Shown: positions 55,929 to 64,000, counted from the stretch's first letter. The stretch: DNA of 64,000 nucleotides from CALBTQ01 sp036725605 (GCA_036725605.1 DAIMDW010000003.1:142864-206863), one strand, 5' to 3'. Numbers and translations: made by a program. Notes: generated by a model not told the origin, from the letters alone.

Positions 55929-56812
55929 AACGATTTCCCCTTGAAAGCTGGAAATTCAACATCAAATCCTTCCGGAAAATTCGGACGGCAAAACCAATCA
56001 TATTTCAGATAATACGCACCATCGGTGTTGCCGATCAAACCGGTCAAGGACGGCCAAAGCACAAACGGCGGAATGGGTAGTCGCATTAACTTTATTTTCG
56101 TTTCTTCTTCCAGACAATCGGCGACAGTGCGCCAGCCATAGATTTCCCGATCCGACGCCTCGTAAAGTCGTTCGTCCGCACTTGACGCAACCGCCAGTTG
56201 AAACAACAAACGGTTGACGTCGCGGACGTCGATCGCGCTGAATCGACCGGGAGCCAGCGGAAAGATTCTCCAGCGAGCCAGTTTGCGAAAGACATCCAGC
56301 GCCCGCCCCGCTCCCACCACCATCGGCAATCGCACGATGATCGCCTGCGGGTATTCCCCGATGATCCGTTCCGCCGCCAATTTCGCCCGACCGTAATCGG
56401 TGCACGGCTCGCTCGCGCTTTGCGCTTCGTGTGGGGCTCCGTTCCGATTCGGACCATGGACGGCAATCGAAGACGTGAACACCAGCGGCAATTGCCCGCC
56501 GTGACGTTTCAACGCTTCCACCAGCCCGGCAGCCGTTTCCACGTTGTTGCGCATCATGGCCTGCCGCTCGGCGGTCGGGATGGCCTGCGCGGCCAGATGA
56601 ATCACGGCGTCGATGTCCTCCAACCAATGATCGTCAAAAGCTCGCAAATCGCCCCATACCGCCTCGACGCCCGGGCCCTCCACCGCGCGGCGATGACAAA
56701 GGGCGCGAACGACCATGCCTTCGTTCACCAGGTATGGAATCAATGCGTGACCGAGTGCGCCGGAACCACCCGTAATGAACAACCGTCTTCTTGGCCGGGA
56801 CTCAGCAACCAT
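55925..56812 (-). CDS. NAD-dependent epimerase/dehydratase (extended SDR)
   Basis: This is a 295-aa protein. NAD motif FITGGSGALG (12-21), an IHLAAQAIP block, TSSIAVHG and the catalytic YGRAK (Y140, K144) are all present. RLPMVVGAGR and IDVRDVNRLL follow. Such enzymes oxidise, reduce or epimerise sugars, sterols or nucleotide sugars. The length (shorter than most UDP-sugar epimerases) leaves the substrate open. It sits between B12-type radical SAM genes: 101 bases after RS9 and overlapping RS8. Confidence 0.83.
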   Translation of the reverse strand: MVAESRPRRRLFITGGSGALGHALIPYLVNEGMVVRALCHRRAVEGPGVEAVWGDLRAFDDHWLEDIDAVIHLAAQAIPTAERQAMMRNNVETAAGLVEALKRHGGQLPLVFTSSIAVHGPNRNGAPHEAQSASEPCTDYGRAKLAAERIIGEYPQAIIVRLPMVVGAGRALDVFRKLARWRIFPLAPGRFSAIDVRDVNRLLFQLAVASSADERLYEASDREIYGWRTVADCLEEETKIKLMRLPIPPFVLWPSLTGLIGNTDGAYYLKYDWFCRPNFPEGFDVEFPAFKGKSL

Positions 56813-56913
56813 CGTCGATCATCTCGGATTCACATCGACAAAAATCAACGCCGGGATGACCTGGTCCGCAGGTCGTTTCCCGGCGTTGTGCTTGTGCAAA
56901 TTTTCGTCGCCGA

Positions 56914-58500
56914 TTAGGTGTTGTACCACTTCGGCTTCCAAAGCTTTTCCACCGCGCCGAAGCCTTCGAACTGCTTCTTTCCCCGAATCGCCGCCCACAG
57001 ATCGCGCAGCACGACCCGGAGCACCGAAAACGTCAGGTACCAGCGTAAATGTCGGCGCAGCCAGTGCGGCGAGAACATGCCCGCGATGTAACGGAACGGC
57101 TGTTTCATAATGAAACGCGTCTGGATCTTCAGCGTCCAGGTGCTGATTTCCTCGCGCGTCATCGTTTCGCTGGGCATCACCGGGCGGAACATGTCGTACT
57201 TGGAATAATCGAATTCCTCGAGCCAGCCCTTACTTTTCGCTTCTTCGAACAACGGCGTGCCCGGGAACGGAGTCACCGGATGATACGGCGCAAAGTCCAA
57301 ATTGGCTTTGATGCTGTAATCGCTCAACCGCAGCATGGATTCGGGCGTTTCGCTACGGATCCCGGTGATGAAGGTGGAATAGCGAACCACCTTCGGATAC
57401 TTCTTGGCCATCATATTCGACGCCTGGACCAACGCGTCGGCCGACAGCTTGTTCTTGCCGATGTGCAGAAGCTCCTCGTCGACCGGACGCTCGCCGCCGA
57501 TCAACGCGTGCAGGAAACCGACCTTGACCATCTTTTCCAGGATGCCGAGTTTTTCTTGCTCCAGCAATTTATCGGCGCGAACGAAGGCCCACCAGTTCAA
57601 GCCTTTGTACTTGCGCTTGAGCATCTGATCGCAGAATTCGTTCAACCAATCGTTGTCGTAATTCCAGGTGCCTTCCACCCAGAACAAATAGCGAATGCCG
57701 TGCTCCTTGTAGAGGAAATCGATATCGCCGATGACATTATCGACGCTGCGCTGGCGAAGCGTCGGCACCAGAACGACCTTCCCGTCCTTGTCGAGTTCAT
57801 GATGACCTTCCAGAGCCGACCAGGCGCAGAAGTTGCAATTGTACGGGCAACCGCGCGCGCCTTGGATGGTCACCGCCCGCGGATACATAACTCCGCCGGG
57901 AGAATACTTGTTCACCGGCACCAAATCGTATGCCGGCATCGGCAACGTGTTGATGTCCTCGATCAACGGCCTTGGCGGAGTGGTCACCACGGTGTCGCCG
58001 TCGCGGTAGGCGATCGAACGAACCTTGGACAGATCCCCACCGGCGCGCAACGTTTCCAGCAGCTCCCGCGTGGTCTCTTCGCCTTCATACTGAACGACGA
58101 AATCGAGCTGCGGGAATGTCTTCAACGAGTATTCCGGCATGTGACTGTGGCTATGACCGCCGGCCAGCGTCACGCAATTGGGGTTTTCCTCTTTGGCGAC
58201 CTTCAGGGCGCGCATGCCTTCATGCATGTAGATCAGCAAATCGCCGACGCCGAAAACGTCGGGCTGAAATTCGGCGATTTTGCGGCGCAACGATTTCCAA
58301 CCCACTTTTTCCGGCAGGCAATCGAGAATGAACAAATCAATGCCCTGCATCTCGCGTCGCAAATAAGCGGCCAACGCCGGCAATCCCAAGGGCAAAAGCC
58401 AATTGTCCGACTCGTTGATCAACGGCCACAGATGCCCCGGCGGCCGCACGAGCATCATTTTAATCCGGTCTTTGCCTTTTAGCGCAGTGTCGTATTGCAT
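56914..58500 (-). CDS. B12-binding-type radical SAM protein (RS9)
   Basis: This is a 528-aa protein. The B12-type domain starts later than in relatives (MMLVRPPG at about 15), with LPLGLPALAAYLRR and AGGHSHSHMPEY, and a QYEGEETTRE block. The linker is LPMPAYD. The cluster motif is RGCPYNCNFC (C218, C222, C225), followed by an extra 15-residue insertion before the LRQRS stretch. WVEGTWNYDNDWLNEF and LIGGERPVDEEL are peculiar to it; relatives show G-I-E-S or G-V-E-T at the latter site. The end is strongly basic with Trp/Arg/Leu helices (HWLRRHLRWYLTFSVLRVVL). It has its own promoter and opens the operon down to 53115. Confidence 0.83.
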   Translation of the reverse strand: MQYDTALKGKDRIKMMLVRPPGHLWPLINESDNWLLPLGLPALAAYLRREMQGIDLFILDCLPEKVGWKSLRRKIAEFQPDVFGVGDLLIYMHEGMRALKVAKEENPNCVTLAGGHSHSHMPEYSLKTFPQLDFVVQYEGEETTRELLETLRAGGDLSKVRSIAYRDGDTVVTTPPRPLIEDINTLPMPAYDLVPVNKYSPGGVMYPRAVTIQGARGCPYNCNFCAWSALEGHHELDKDGKVVLVPTLRQRSVDNVIGDIDFLYKEHGIRYLFWVEGTWNYDNDWLNEFCDQMLKRKYKGLNWWAFVRADKLLEQEKLGILEKMVKVGFLHALIGGERPVDEELLHIGKNKLSADALVQASNMMAKKYPKVVRYSTFITGIRSETPESMLRLSDYSIKANLDFAPYHPVTPFPGTPLFEEAKSKGWLEEFDYSKYDMFRPVMPSETMTREEISTWTLKIQTRFIMKQPFRYIAGMFSPHWLRRHLRWYLTFSVLRVVLRDLWAAIRGKKQFEGFGAVEKLWKPKWYNT

Positions 58501-58597
58501 GAGAATATTACCTTTTTTCGTTCTGAAATGACGACGCTACAGACCATGAAAAATCAGCCAATCGCCAGATGACGGCCCATAGTCCAACCCATAAGGG

Positions 58598-58627
58598 ATT
58601 CTATTTTTTACTTCCATACCTCGTCAA
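58598..58627 (-). promoter_or_regulatory. sigma70-like promoter of the 58500-53115 operon
   Basis: On the minus strand TTGACG is followed, after 18 bases, by TAGAAT, about 97 bases before the RS9 start codon. The stretch lies in a 144-base gap just past the preceding radical SAM gene. Confidence 0.62.
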
Positions 58628-58644
58628 GGAATTTAAAACAAAAT

Positions 58645-60237
58645 TCACCGTTGCAGCAACGTTACTTTACTGAGAATCCGCCAGGATGCTGGCCGGAGAG
58701 CGTTCAGGCCGAGAAAGCGAATCGTCTCCCAACACATGCTCGCGTGCGACCCCCTTATCGGAAGATCGTCGGCCAGATCTTCCAGACGACGTGCCGCCAC
58801 CCGATCTTCGATTCGTTCATTACGGTGATCGTAAAAGGCGCTTTCTACACTACTCAAATAATCAACATACTTAGCCGCCGTCGCCCGAATCGGCAAATAT
58901 TTCACCATGCTGTTGGGCGTACGGCGTGCAAACGCATCGTAGCCCGCGATCACCTCCCGTTGCAGATCGCCCGGACGCATACGCTTGGGGAAATGGACCA
59001 CGAAATTTCCCGAGAAAAAGCGCCAATCGCGGTGAATCAACAAGTGATCGGGCACCAGCCGCGGTTGTCCCGATTGTCCATACGCTCCGGGGAAATCGTA
59101 AGGCGGCGTCAGGGCAATGTTGGCAAAACGATTGTTTACCGCAAAATCGATGCAACGCCGCACCACGTCCGGCGGATCGCTTTCGTTGCCGACGATAAAC
59201 AAACCGTGAATATCCAATCGACGATTTTGCAGCGCGCCGACCGCGTCCTGAATGTCGGCGAAGCGTTGCGGCTTGTTCAGTTCGGCAAGCGCCTCATCGG
59301 AGAGCGCTTCAAAACCGATGCCCAGGGTAACGCCGGCAAAACGTTCGAGCAGCCGCAGCAACTTTTCTTCCCGCGCGATGGCAAGACGACAGAACAGATA
59401 AAGTCGCAAGTCGGCGCCGAACCGCGCCTGAATCGCCTGAAACAACTCGATGGAAAACTCCGGGTCGGCCGCCAGATCGTTGTCCACAAAATAGACGTAC
59501 GGCGAGCGGATCAACCGACGATAGGCCGCGAGTTCCTCCAAAATAATCGGTATCGGCCGCTTGCGATACCGGGCGCCGAGTTGCTGCCGAACCACGCAAA
59601 ACAAACACGTATGCGGGCACCCGCGGGAAGCTTGCAGGATCGGCAAAGCCACGCGCGGCATGGCGTTGCGCCAGGCATCGCCGATGGAAGCGAGAGAAAG
59701 CCCCCACGATCGATACTCCGGGATCAACTCCGGTTGCAGCGGAATCGCCAAATCGGCGTCGAAAACTCGATCCGGATTGTGAACGATTTTCCCCTCGCCG
59801 TCGCGGTAGGAAAGTCCGCCGATGCGCCCGACATCCTGTTGGTTCGTCAGCGCGTCGAGCAGTTCCAGCAACGCCGCCTCGCCTTCGTTGCGAATGACGT
59901 AATCGCAAAAATCGAGCGCCTCTTCCGGCAACACCGAAACGTGCGATCCGCCCATGATCACGGTTTTGCCGAATTCGCCGCGCACGCGCCGGGCCAATGA
60001 ATAGGCGCGTTTTGCGCAATACGATAAAAACGAAAAACAAACGAAGTCGGCGGCGGCAACCGTCGGCCAATCGATTTGCGCGCCCGTCAACTCACAAAAC
60101 ACCCGCACCGCGTGACCATGAGCGGCCAGGTGCGAGGCGATCGACAAAACGCCGTAACGGGGCATGCGCGCGCGAAAACTGTTGGTTTCGACCGGCGGGT
60201 CGGTTTCGCGCGGATAGATGATAACGACCTTGGCCAT
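58645..60237 (-). CDS. B12-binding-type radical SAM protein (RS10)
   Basis: This is a 530-aa protein. Its N-terminal region differs from the other groups: VVIIYPRETDPPVETNSFR, FCELTGAQIDW, then CFSFLSYCAKRAYSLA and MGGSHVSVLPEE and RNEGEAALLE. The cluster motif is RGCPHTCLFC (C207, C211, C214), followed by VVRQQLGARYRKRP, VYFVDNDLAADPEF and IGFEALSDEAL. The C-terminal 130 residues include ARRTPNSMVKYLPIR and a basic end. It is a tandem paralog of the gene at 60248-61855, which lies ten bases upstream on the same strand, so both share one transcript. Confidence 0.84.
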   Translation of the reverse strand: MAKVVIIYPRETDPPVETNSFRARMPRYGVLSIASHLAAHGHAVRVFCELTGAQIDWPTVAAADFVCFSFLSYCAKRAYSLARRVRGEFGKTVIMGGSHVSVLPEEALDFCDYVIRNEGEAALLELLDALTNQQDVGRIGGLSYRDGEGKIVHNPDRVFDADLAIPLQPELIPEYRSWGLSLASIGDAWRNAMPRVALPILQASRGCPHTCLFCVVRQQLGARYRKRPIPIILEELAAYRRLIRSPYVYFVDNDLAADPEFSIELFQAIQARFGADLRLYLFCRLAIAREEKLLRLLERFAGVTLGIGFEALSDEALAELNKPQRFADIQDAVGALQNRRLDIHGLFIVGNESDPPDVVRRCIDFAVNNRFANIALTPPYDFPGAYGQSGQPRLVPDHLLIHRDWRFFSGNFVVHFPKRMRPGDLQREVIAGYDAFARRTPNSMVKYLPIRATAAKYVDYLSSVESAFYDHRNERIEDRVAARRLEDLADDLPIRGSHASMCWETIRFLGLNALRPASWRILSKVTLLQR

Positions 60238-60247
60238 GCGCGTCGCC

Positions 60248-61855
60248 TTACGGTTGCCGTTTCGCGGTCAACGCGGAGAACATCATGCCGCGCAGCAACT
60301 TCCAGGAAATCGGCCGGATCAAATTGCGCGCCAGGAAATTCGCCGTTTCAAGATAGATCTCCGCCTGCGAAACCCGGATCGGCACTTCGGCGTCCATGTC
60401 CGCCAGGGTGCGGCCGGCGACTTTCTCTTCCAAGCGTTGATCGTGCGCGTCGTAAAATGGCGTTTCCACCCGCCGCAGGTACTCCAGGTACTTCATCGAC
60501 GTTCGGCGCGTCGGCATGAACTGATACATACTGTCGGGTGAGCGATCATTGAAGCGTTTGTACCCTTCGAAAATCCCCGTCTGCAACTGGCTGGGGCGCA
60601 TGAATCGCGGATAATTCACCGCGAAACTCAAATTGTAATAACGCCAATCGCGATGAATGAACAAATGGTCGGCGATCATTTGCGGCTGGCCGAGCAACGA
60701 TTCGCGCCCGGGAAAATCGTAAATCGCAAACAGGCCGACGCTGAAAAAGCCGCTTTCGATGCAGTAGTCGACCGTCTGCCGAATCGTCTCCGGCGTGTCG
60801 TACTCCGTGCCGAACATGAACAATCCGTTGACGCTGATCTTGTAGCGACGCAGCGCCGCGATCGCCGTAAAAATATCCTCGCGTGATTGCCGCTTGTTCA
60901 GATCGCGCAACGAATCGTCGCTGAGCGACTCGACGCCCACGCCCAACGTCGCATGATCGAATTGCTCCAAAATCCGCAACAGTTCGTCGTTTTTATAAAT
61001 ATCGATGCGGCTGAACACGTACGGGCGCAGCGAGGTGCCGTAGCGTTCCAATATCGTCAATAGCAGCGTTTTGGTGAACTGCGGATCCACCGACATGTCG
61101 TTGTCCACGAACATGAAATACGGTGTTTGAAACCGTTTGCCGTATTGCTCGATTTCGTTGAGCACGACATCGATCGGCCGCTTGCGATAACGGCTGCCCA
61201 GTTGGTACTTCACCACGCAGAATTTGCAGTTTTCCGGACAGCCCCGCGACGCCTGCACGACGGGCATCGGCACGCGAGGCATCCCGTTGTCCAGCGTATC
61301 TTTCAAATTCCACCAAAAACCGCGCGTGCCGTATTCGGGGATGAGATCCAGATTCAACGGCATGGAGAAATCGGCGTTCATCGGTTGATCCTCGTTGTGA
61401 ATCAACCGGCCCTGCGCATCGCGAAAGGTCAGTCCCTTGATCGACGCCGGATCGTTCCCGTTTTCCAACGCTTCAATGAGTTCGGCCAGCGCTTGCTCGC
61501 CTTCGTTGCGTACCACGTAGTCGCAATGGTTGAGACAATCTTCGGGCATGACCGATGGATGCGAACCGCCCATGATCACCGGCAGCTTGAATTCGTTGCG
61601 CACGCGATCGGCCATCGTGTAAGCGCGTTTGGCGCAAAACGACAAAAAGGAAAAACAAATGTAATCGGCCTGCCGCACGACCTCCCAATCCACCTTGGCC
61701 CCGGAAAGCTCGCAGAAGATCCGCACCCGATGGCCGCGCGCTTCCATGGCGCTGCCCACGGCAATTACCCCGTGCAATGCCATGCGGATGCGGAAACTCG
61801 TGGTTTCCAACGGCGGATTTTTTTCCCGTGGCGAAATGATTACGATCGATGCCAT
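60248..61855 (-). CDS. B12-binding-type radical SAM protein (RS11), tandem paralog of RS10
   Basis: This is a 535-aa protein, aligning with RS10 throughout: IVIISPREKNPPLETTSFR, FCELSGAKVDW, CFSFLSFCAKRAYTMA, MGGSHPSVMPED, RNEGEQALAE. The cluster motif is RGCPENCKFC (C206, C210, C213), followed by VVKYQLGSRYRKRP, FMFVDNDMSVDPQF and VGVESLSDDSL. It has a conserved DRSPDSMYQFMPTRRTSMKYL stretch near the end (compare RS10). The first gene of a two-gene unit, it is divergent from RS12 across a 226-base gap. Confidence 0.84.
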   Translation of the reverse strand: MASIVIISPREKNPPLETTSFRIRMALHGVIAVGSAMEARGHRVRIFCELSGAKVDWEVVRQADYICFSFLSFCAKRAYTMADRVRNEFKLPVIMGGSHPSVMPEDCLNHCDYVVRNEGEQALAELIEALENGNDPASIKGLTFRDAQGRLIHNEDQPMNADFSMPLNLDLIPEYGTRGFWWNLKDTLDNGMPRVPMPVVQASRGCPENCKFCVVKYQLGSRYRKRPIDVVLNEIEQYGKRFQTPYFMFVDNDMSVDPQFTKTLLLTILERYGTSLRPYVFSRIDIYKNDELLRILEQFDHATLGVGVESLSDDSLRDLNKRQSREDIFTAIAALRRYKISVNGLFMFGTEYDTPETIRQTVDYCIESGFFSVGLFAIYDFPGRESLLGQPQMIADHLFIHRDWRYYNLSFAVNYPRFMRPSQLQTGIFEGYKRFNDRSPDSMYQFMPTRRTSMKYLEYLRRVETPFYDAHDQRLEEKVAGRTLADMDAEVPIRVSQAEIYLETANFLARNLIRPISWKLLRGMMFSALTAKRQP

Positions 61856-62008
61856 GCGCCCAGGCCCCTCATTGCGTCAAACGACACGCTAACCGTTTGT
61901 CGTGAAAAATTCGCTTGCTGACTGTTTGGGCATTGTCATCTCAAATCCCGAGGAATTCAAGGAAGGTCATCGATCTTCATCCACTTGCGCACCACATCGA
62001 TCTTTAGA

Positions 62009-62037
62009 TTGAATCGCTCTCGTCTTGCGTTTAGAAT
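62009..62037 (+). promoter_or_regulatory. sigma70-like promoter of RS12
   Basis: TTGAAT and TAGAAT are separated by 17 bases, with the -10 box ending 44 bases before the RS12 ATG. It lies in the 226-base gap between divergent radical SAM genes. No clear minus-strand promoter for RS11 could be picked in the same gap. Confidence 0.58.
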
Positions 62038-62081
62038 CCTTTGCAAGCTTTTCGTCCGGAACAAAGGAACGAGCTGGAAGT

Positions 62082-63506
62082 ATGAAACCGCGAACGTTGT
62101 TGGTGCACGCACATTCGAAAAGACAAAGGCTGAACGTATCCGGCTTTTACGCCATGCCGCCCCTGGGCATCGCCACCCTGGCCGGTTGCCTCGACCGGGC
62201 CGGATATCCGGTCGAACTTTTCGACGCCAACGTGCACGCCAACGACGAACAATTCATTACTCGAAACCTGGAAGAAAATCGCTTCGATCATGTCGGCATT
62301 TCCGCCAACTACTTCTCGGCGGAAAGCGCCCTTGAATTGGCCGCGATCGTCCGCCGGCGCCACCCGGAAACGCTGATCACCCTGGGCGGTCCGGTCGGTT
62401 TGCTCAATCCCGCCCGCTTTGCCGATTACACGCAGGCCGTCGATCTGATCGTCCACGGCGAAGGCGAAGAAACGATCGTCGATATCCTCCGCGCGCTGGA
62501 GGATGGAACCACGCTGCAAAACATCGCCGGCACGACCTTTGTCCGCGGCGGTGTGGTCGAACGCGGTCCGGCGCGAAAACCGCTCGAAATGGACTCCCTG
62601 CCCCGTCCGATGCTCGAGAAGCTTCCGCTCAATCGTTATCGTCTGCATCCGCCCTTCGGCGTTTTCCCGCCGGGGCAATACATCGAATCGGCGCGCGGTT
62701 GTCCGTACGGTTGTTCGTTTTGCACCCTGCCGCGTGAGATTCGCTTTCGCTCGCCGGACCTGGTGGTGAACGACATCGCCGATTTGATTCGTCGTTATCG
62801 GGTGCGCGAAATTCACTTCGTCGATCCGACCTTTACCTTCGATCGCGACCGGGTGATTGAAATTTCGCGCGGCATAAAACGTTTGAACGCCAAACTGCAT
62901 TGGACCTGCAAAACGCGCTGCGACATGGTCGATCCGGAGATGCTTGCCGAAATGGCCGCCTCCGGTTGCTACACGATCAGCTACGGCATCGAAACGGCCT
63001 CGCAACCGATTCTGGATTTTTACAACAAGGAAATCACCGTCGAGGAGATCGGTCGCGGCCTGGACGCCACCCGGCAGGCGGGCATTCGCATCCTGGCCTA
63101 TATGCTGATCGGTTCGCCCGGCGAGACGGAAGAAACCGTCCGCGAAACCATGGCAATGATGCGACGCTACAAACCGGACTTTGTGCTTTACGCTCAGATG
63201 CTGCCCGATCCCGGCAGCATCCGCGCCCGCGAAGATATGCAAAAAGGCATCTATACCGAAAAGGAAATGCTCGACTACTACCTGGGCGGAAAAACCGAGC
63301 TGCTCGACCAGCGCGGCGTCAGCGGCATCCCGGCCGAAACGATCAATCGTTGGATCGCCATGGCCTTCAATGATTTTTATGCCCGCCCGATATACATTTT
63401 GCGGCGTCTGCTGGATATGCGCTCCATCCACGATCTGCTCAACTATTTTCGCGCCGCCTTGGTTTTGCTCGCCGATAAGCTGGGCATGTATAAAACCGTC
63501 GGCTGA
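62082..63506 (+). CDS. B12-binding-type radical SAM protein (RS12)
   Basis: This is a 474-aa protein. The ATG at 62082 begins the domain (KPRTLLVHAHSKRQRL); a longer read would run into the promoter. N-terminal marks are YAMPPLGIATLAG, FDANVHAND, LGGPVGLLNP and HGEGEETIVD. The cluster motif is RGCPYGCSFC (C207, C211, C214), followed by FVDPTFTFDRDRV, YGIETASQPIL and LIGSPGET. The tail reads FNDFYARPIYILRRLL with a hydrophobic helix (FRAALVLLADKLG). Its radical SAM half is most like RS4. It is transcribed alone, away from RS11. Confidence 0.85.
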   Translation: MKPRTLLVHAHSKRQRLNVSGFYAMPPLGIATLAGCLDRAGYPVELFDANVHANDEQFITRNLEENRFDHVGISANYFSAESALELAAIVRRRHPETLITLGGPVGLLNPARFADYTQAVDLIVHGEGEETIVDILRALEDGTTLQNIAGTTFVRGGVVERGPARKPLEMDSLPRPMLEKLPLNRYRLHPPFGVFPPGQYIESARGCPYGCSFCTLPREIRFRSPDLVVNDIADLIRRYRVREIHFVDPTFTFDRDRVIEISRGIKRLNAKLHWTCKTRCDMVDPEMLAEMAASGCYTISYGIETASQPILDFYNKEITVEEIGRGLDATRQAGIRILAYMLIGSPGETEETVRETMAMMRRYKPDFVLYAQMLPDPGSIRAREDMQKGIYTEKEMLDYYLGGKTELLDQRGVSGIPAETINRWIAMAFNDFYARPIYILRRLLDMRSIHDLLNYFRAALVLLADKLGMYKTVG

Positions 63507-63586
63507 TCCATCCCGACATTCTCTTTACTCAATTTTCCTCAATAATCCCTGACCAAAATAAAAAATAATCGGAAGCAATATTTCGC

Positions 63587-63639
63587 TTGACCTTTGCCTA
63601 TTCCTTCGCATATTATGCGCTTCTTTCGCATATTATGCG
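63587..63639 (+). promoter_or_regulatory. promoter overlapped by two palindromic operator sites
   Basis: TTGACC (63587-63592) is followed after 18 bases by TATTAT (63611-63616). The motif CGCATA-T-TATGCG, a perfect inverted repeat around one base, occurs at 63607-63619 and again at 63627-63639. The copies are 20 bases apart, so on the same face of the helix about two turns away. The first copy covers the -10 box, as expected of a repressor site. The repressor is not known. Confidence 0.68.
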
Positions 63640-63663
63640 TTAATAGATTAAGGTAAGCAGCTA

Positions 63664-64000
63664 ATGCAAATGAGACGTTTGAAACTGGATCGTATTGCTT
63701 CTTCCACCCGCAACGCCCAACTGCGTCGCGAGGTCGTCGTCGGCGACGAACTGATCGCGCGCGAGGGATACATCCTGGCCGTGCGCGTTCTGCAAAACAA
63801 ATTCGCCTACGACACCGTGGAGGACGTCACCGGCCGGATGATCAAAGTAAAGGCCGGCGACATCCTGGCGGGCGTTCTCGGCTACCGGCGCGCCCTGCGC
63901 GGATATGCGGGCATCGTGCCGGACGAACTGGCCGTGGGCGACAAACTACACATCCTCAACCTCGGCGGCGTACTGGGCATCTGCACCGCCGGCAATCCCG
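63664..64000 (+). CDS. unrecognised protein, cut by the window end
   Basis: An open frame of 112 codons runs off the window without a stop. It begins MQMRRLKLDRIASSTR and shows VREGYI-like and GYILAVRVLQNKFAYDTVEDV stretches. An IKVKAGDILAGVLGYRRALRGYAG block and a GDKLHILNLGGVLGICTAGNP block follow, rich in Gly and beta-branched residues. It looks like the start of a soluble beta-rich domain, possibly metal- or nucleotide-related. I cannot name its family. AAGG lies ten bases upstream of the ATG. It is controlled by the paired-operator promoter just ahead. Confidence 0.7.
   Translation, partial: MQMRRLKLDRIASSTRNAQLRREVVVGDELIAREGYILAVRVLQNKFAYDTVEDVTGRMIKVKAGDILAGVLGYRRALRGYAGIVPDELAVGDKLHILNLGGVLGICTAGNP

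Noticed and set aside
9430..63506. tRNA or rRNA genes, insertion sequences and attachment sites
   Set aside because: No cloverleaf-like stretch, transposase frame or flanking inverted repeats were seen in any gap.

Overview
The window reads as a GC-rich Gram-negative-type bacterium. It has lipoproteins with a lipobox Cys, an RND efflux pump, signal peptides and TTGACA/TATAAT-like promoters. Four lipoproteins carry long Asp-rich linkers just after the lipidated Cys, and a secreted protease carries a similar Asp-rich tail. That style suggests an uncultured lineage near the former Deltaproteobacteria (Myxococcota- or Lernaellota-like); this placement is inference. Several genes have an archaeal flavour: GatD/GatE, a cupin-type phosphoglucose isomerase, and a radical SAM protein of the tetraether-synthase/MJ0619 type.

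Layout. 0.1-6.0 kb: a secreted subtilase-like protease with an Asp-rich tail, a DUF2804 lipoprotein and a YaiI/UPF0178 protein. 6.0-9.3 kb (minus): gatE-gatD. 9.4-31.7 kb: the first radical SAM region. Its core is a ten-gene plus-strand run (14.2-27.9 kb) with four B12-binding-type radical SAM proteins, one Tes-like and two SPASM/twitch-type radical SAM proteins, a DUF362 protein and two membrane proteins. It is flanked by polytopic GT-C-like proteins, two more B12-type radical SAM genes, an SGNH hydrolase and an exported phosphatase. 31.8-35.9 kb: cupin PGI, aldehyde dehydrogenase, 2-hydroxyacid dehydrogenase and a DHDPS/KDG-aldolase-family lyase behind a near-consensus promoter. 35.9-44.4 kb: Asp-rich lipoproteins, an RND pump with its adaptor, a lipoprotein phosphoesterase and a GNAT enzyme, ending in a strong terminator. 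44.5-48.8 kb: a nucleotide-sugar dehydrogenase/epimerase/aminotransferase cassette and a GT2 glycosyltransferase. 48.9-63.5 kb: the second radical SAM region, with six more B12-type enzymes, an SDR, a GT-C-like protein, a membrane beta-propeller protein and a decayed chorismate synthase (aroC) relic. 63.6-64.0 kb: a paired-operator promoter and the start of a gene cut by the window edge.

Together the window holds 15 radical SAM genes, 12 of them with an N-terminal B12-binding-type domain. They are interleaved with polytopic GT-C-like proteins, two proteins that join a membrane domain to a beta-propeller, an SGNH esterase-like protein and sugar-nucleotide enzymes. Most of the 12 share a C-terminal F/Y-Y/F-x-R-P-type element followed by a basic, hydrophobic helix. 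The most economical reading is a large locus for building or decorating a membrane lipid or lipid-linked surface glycan through radical C-methylation or C-C bond chemistry. That function is inference; the gene content is seen directly. No tRNA, rRNA, CRISPR array or insertion sequence was found.
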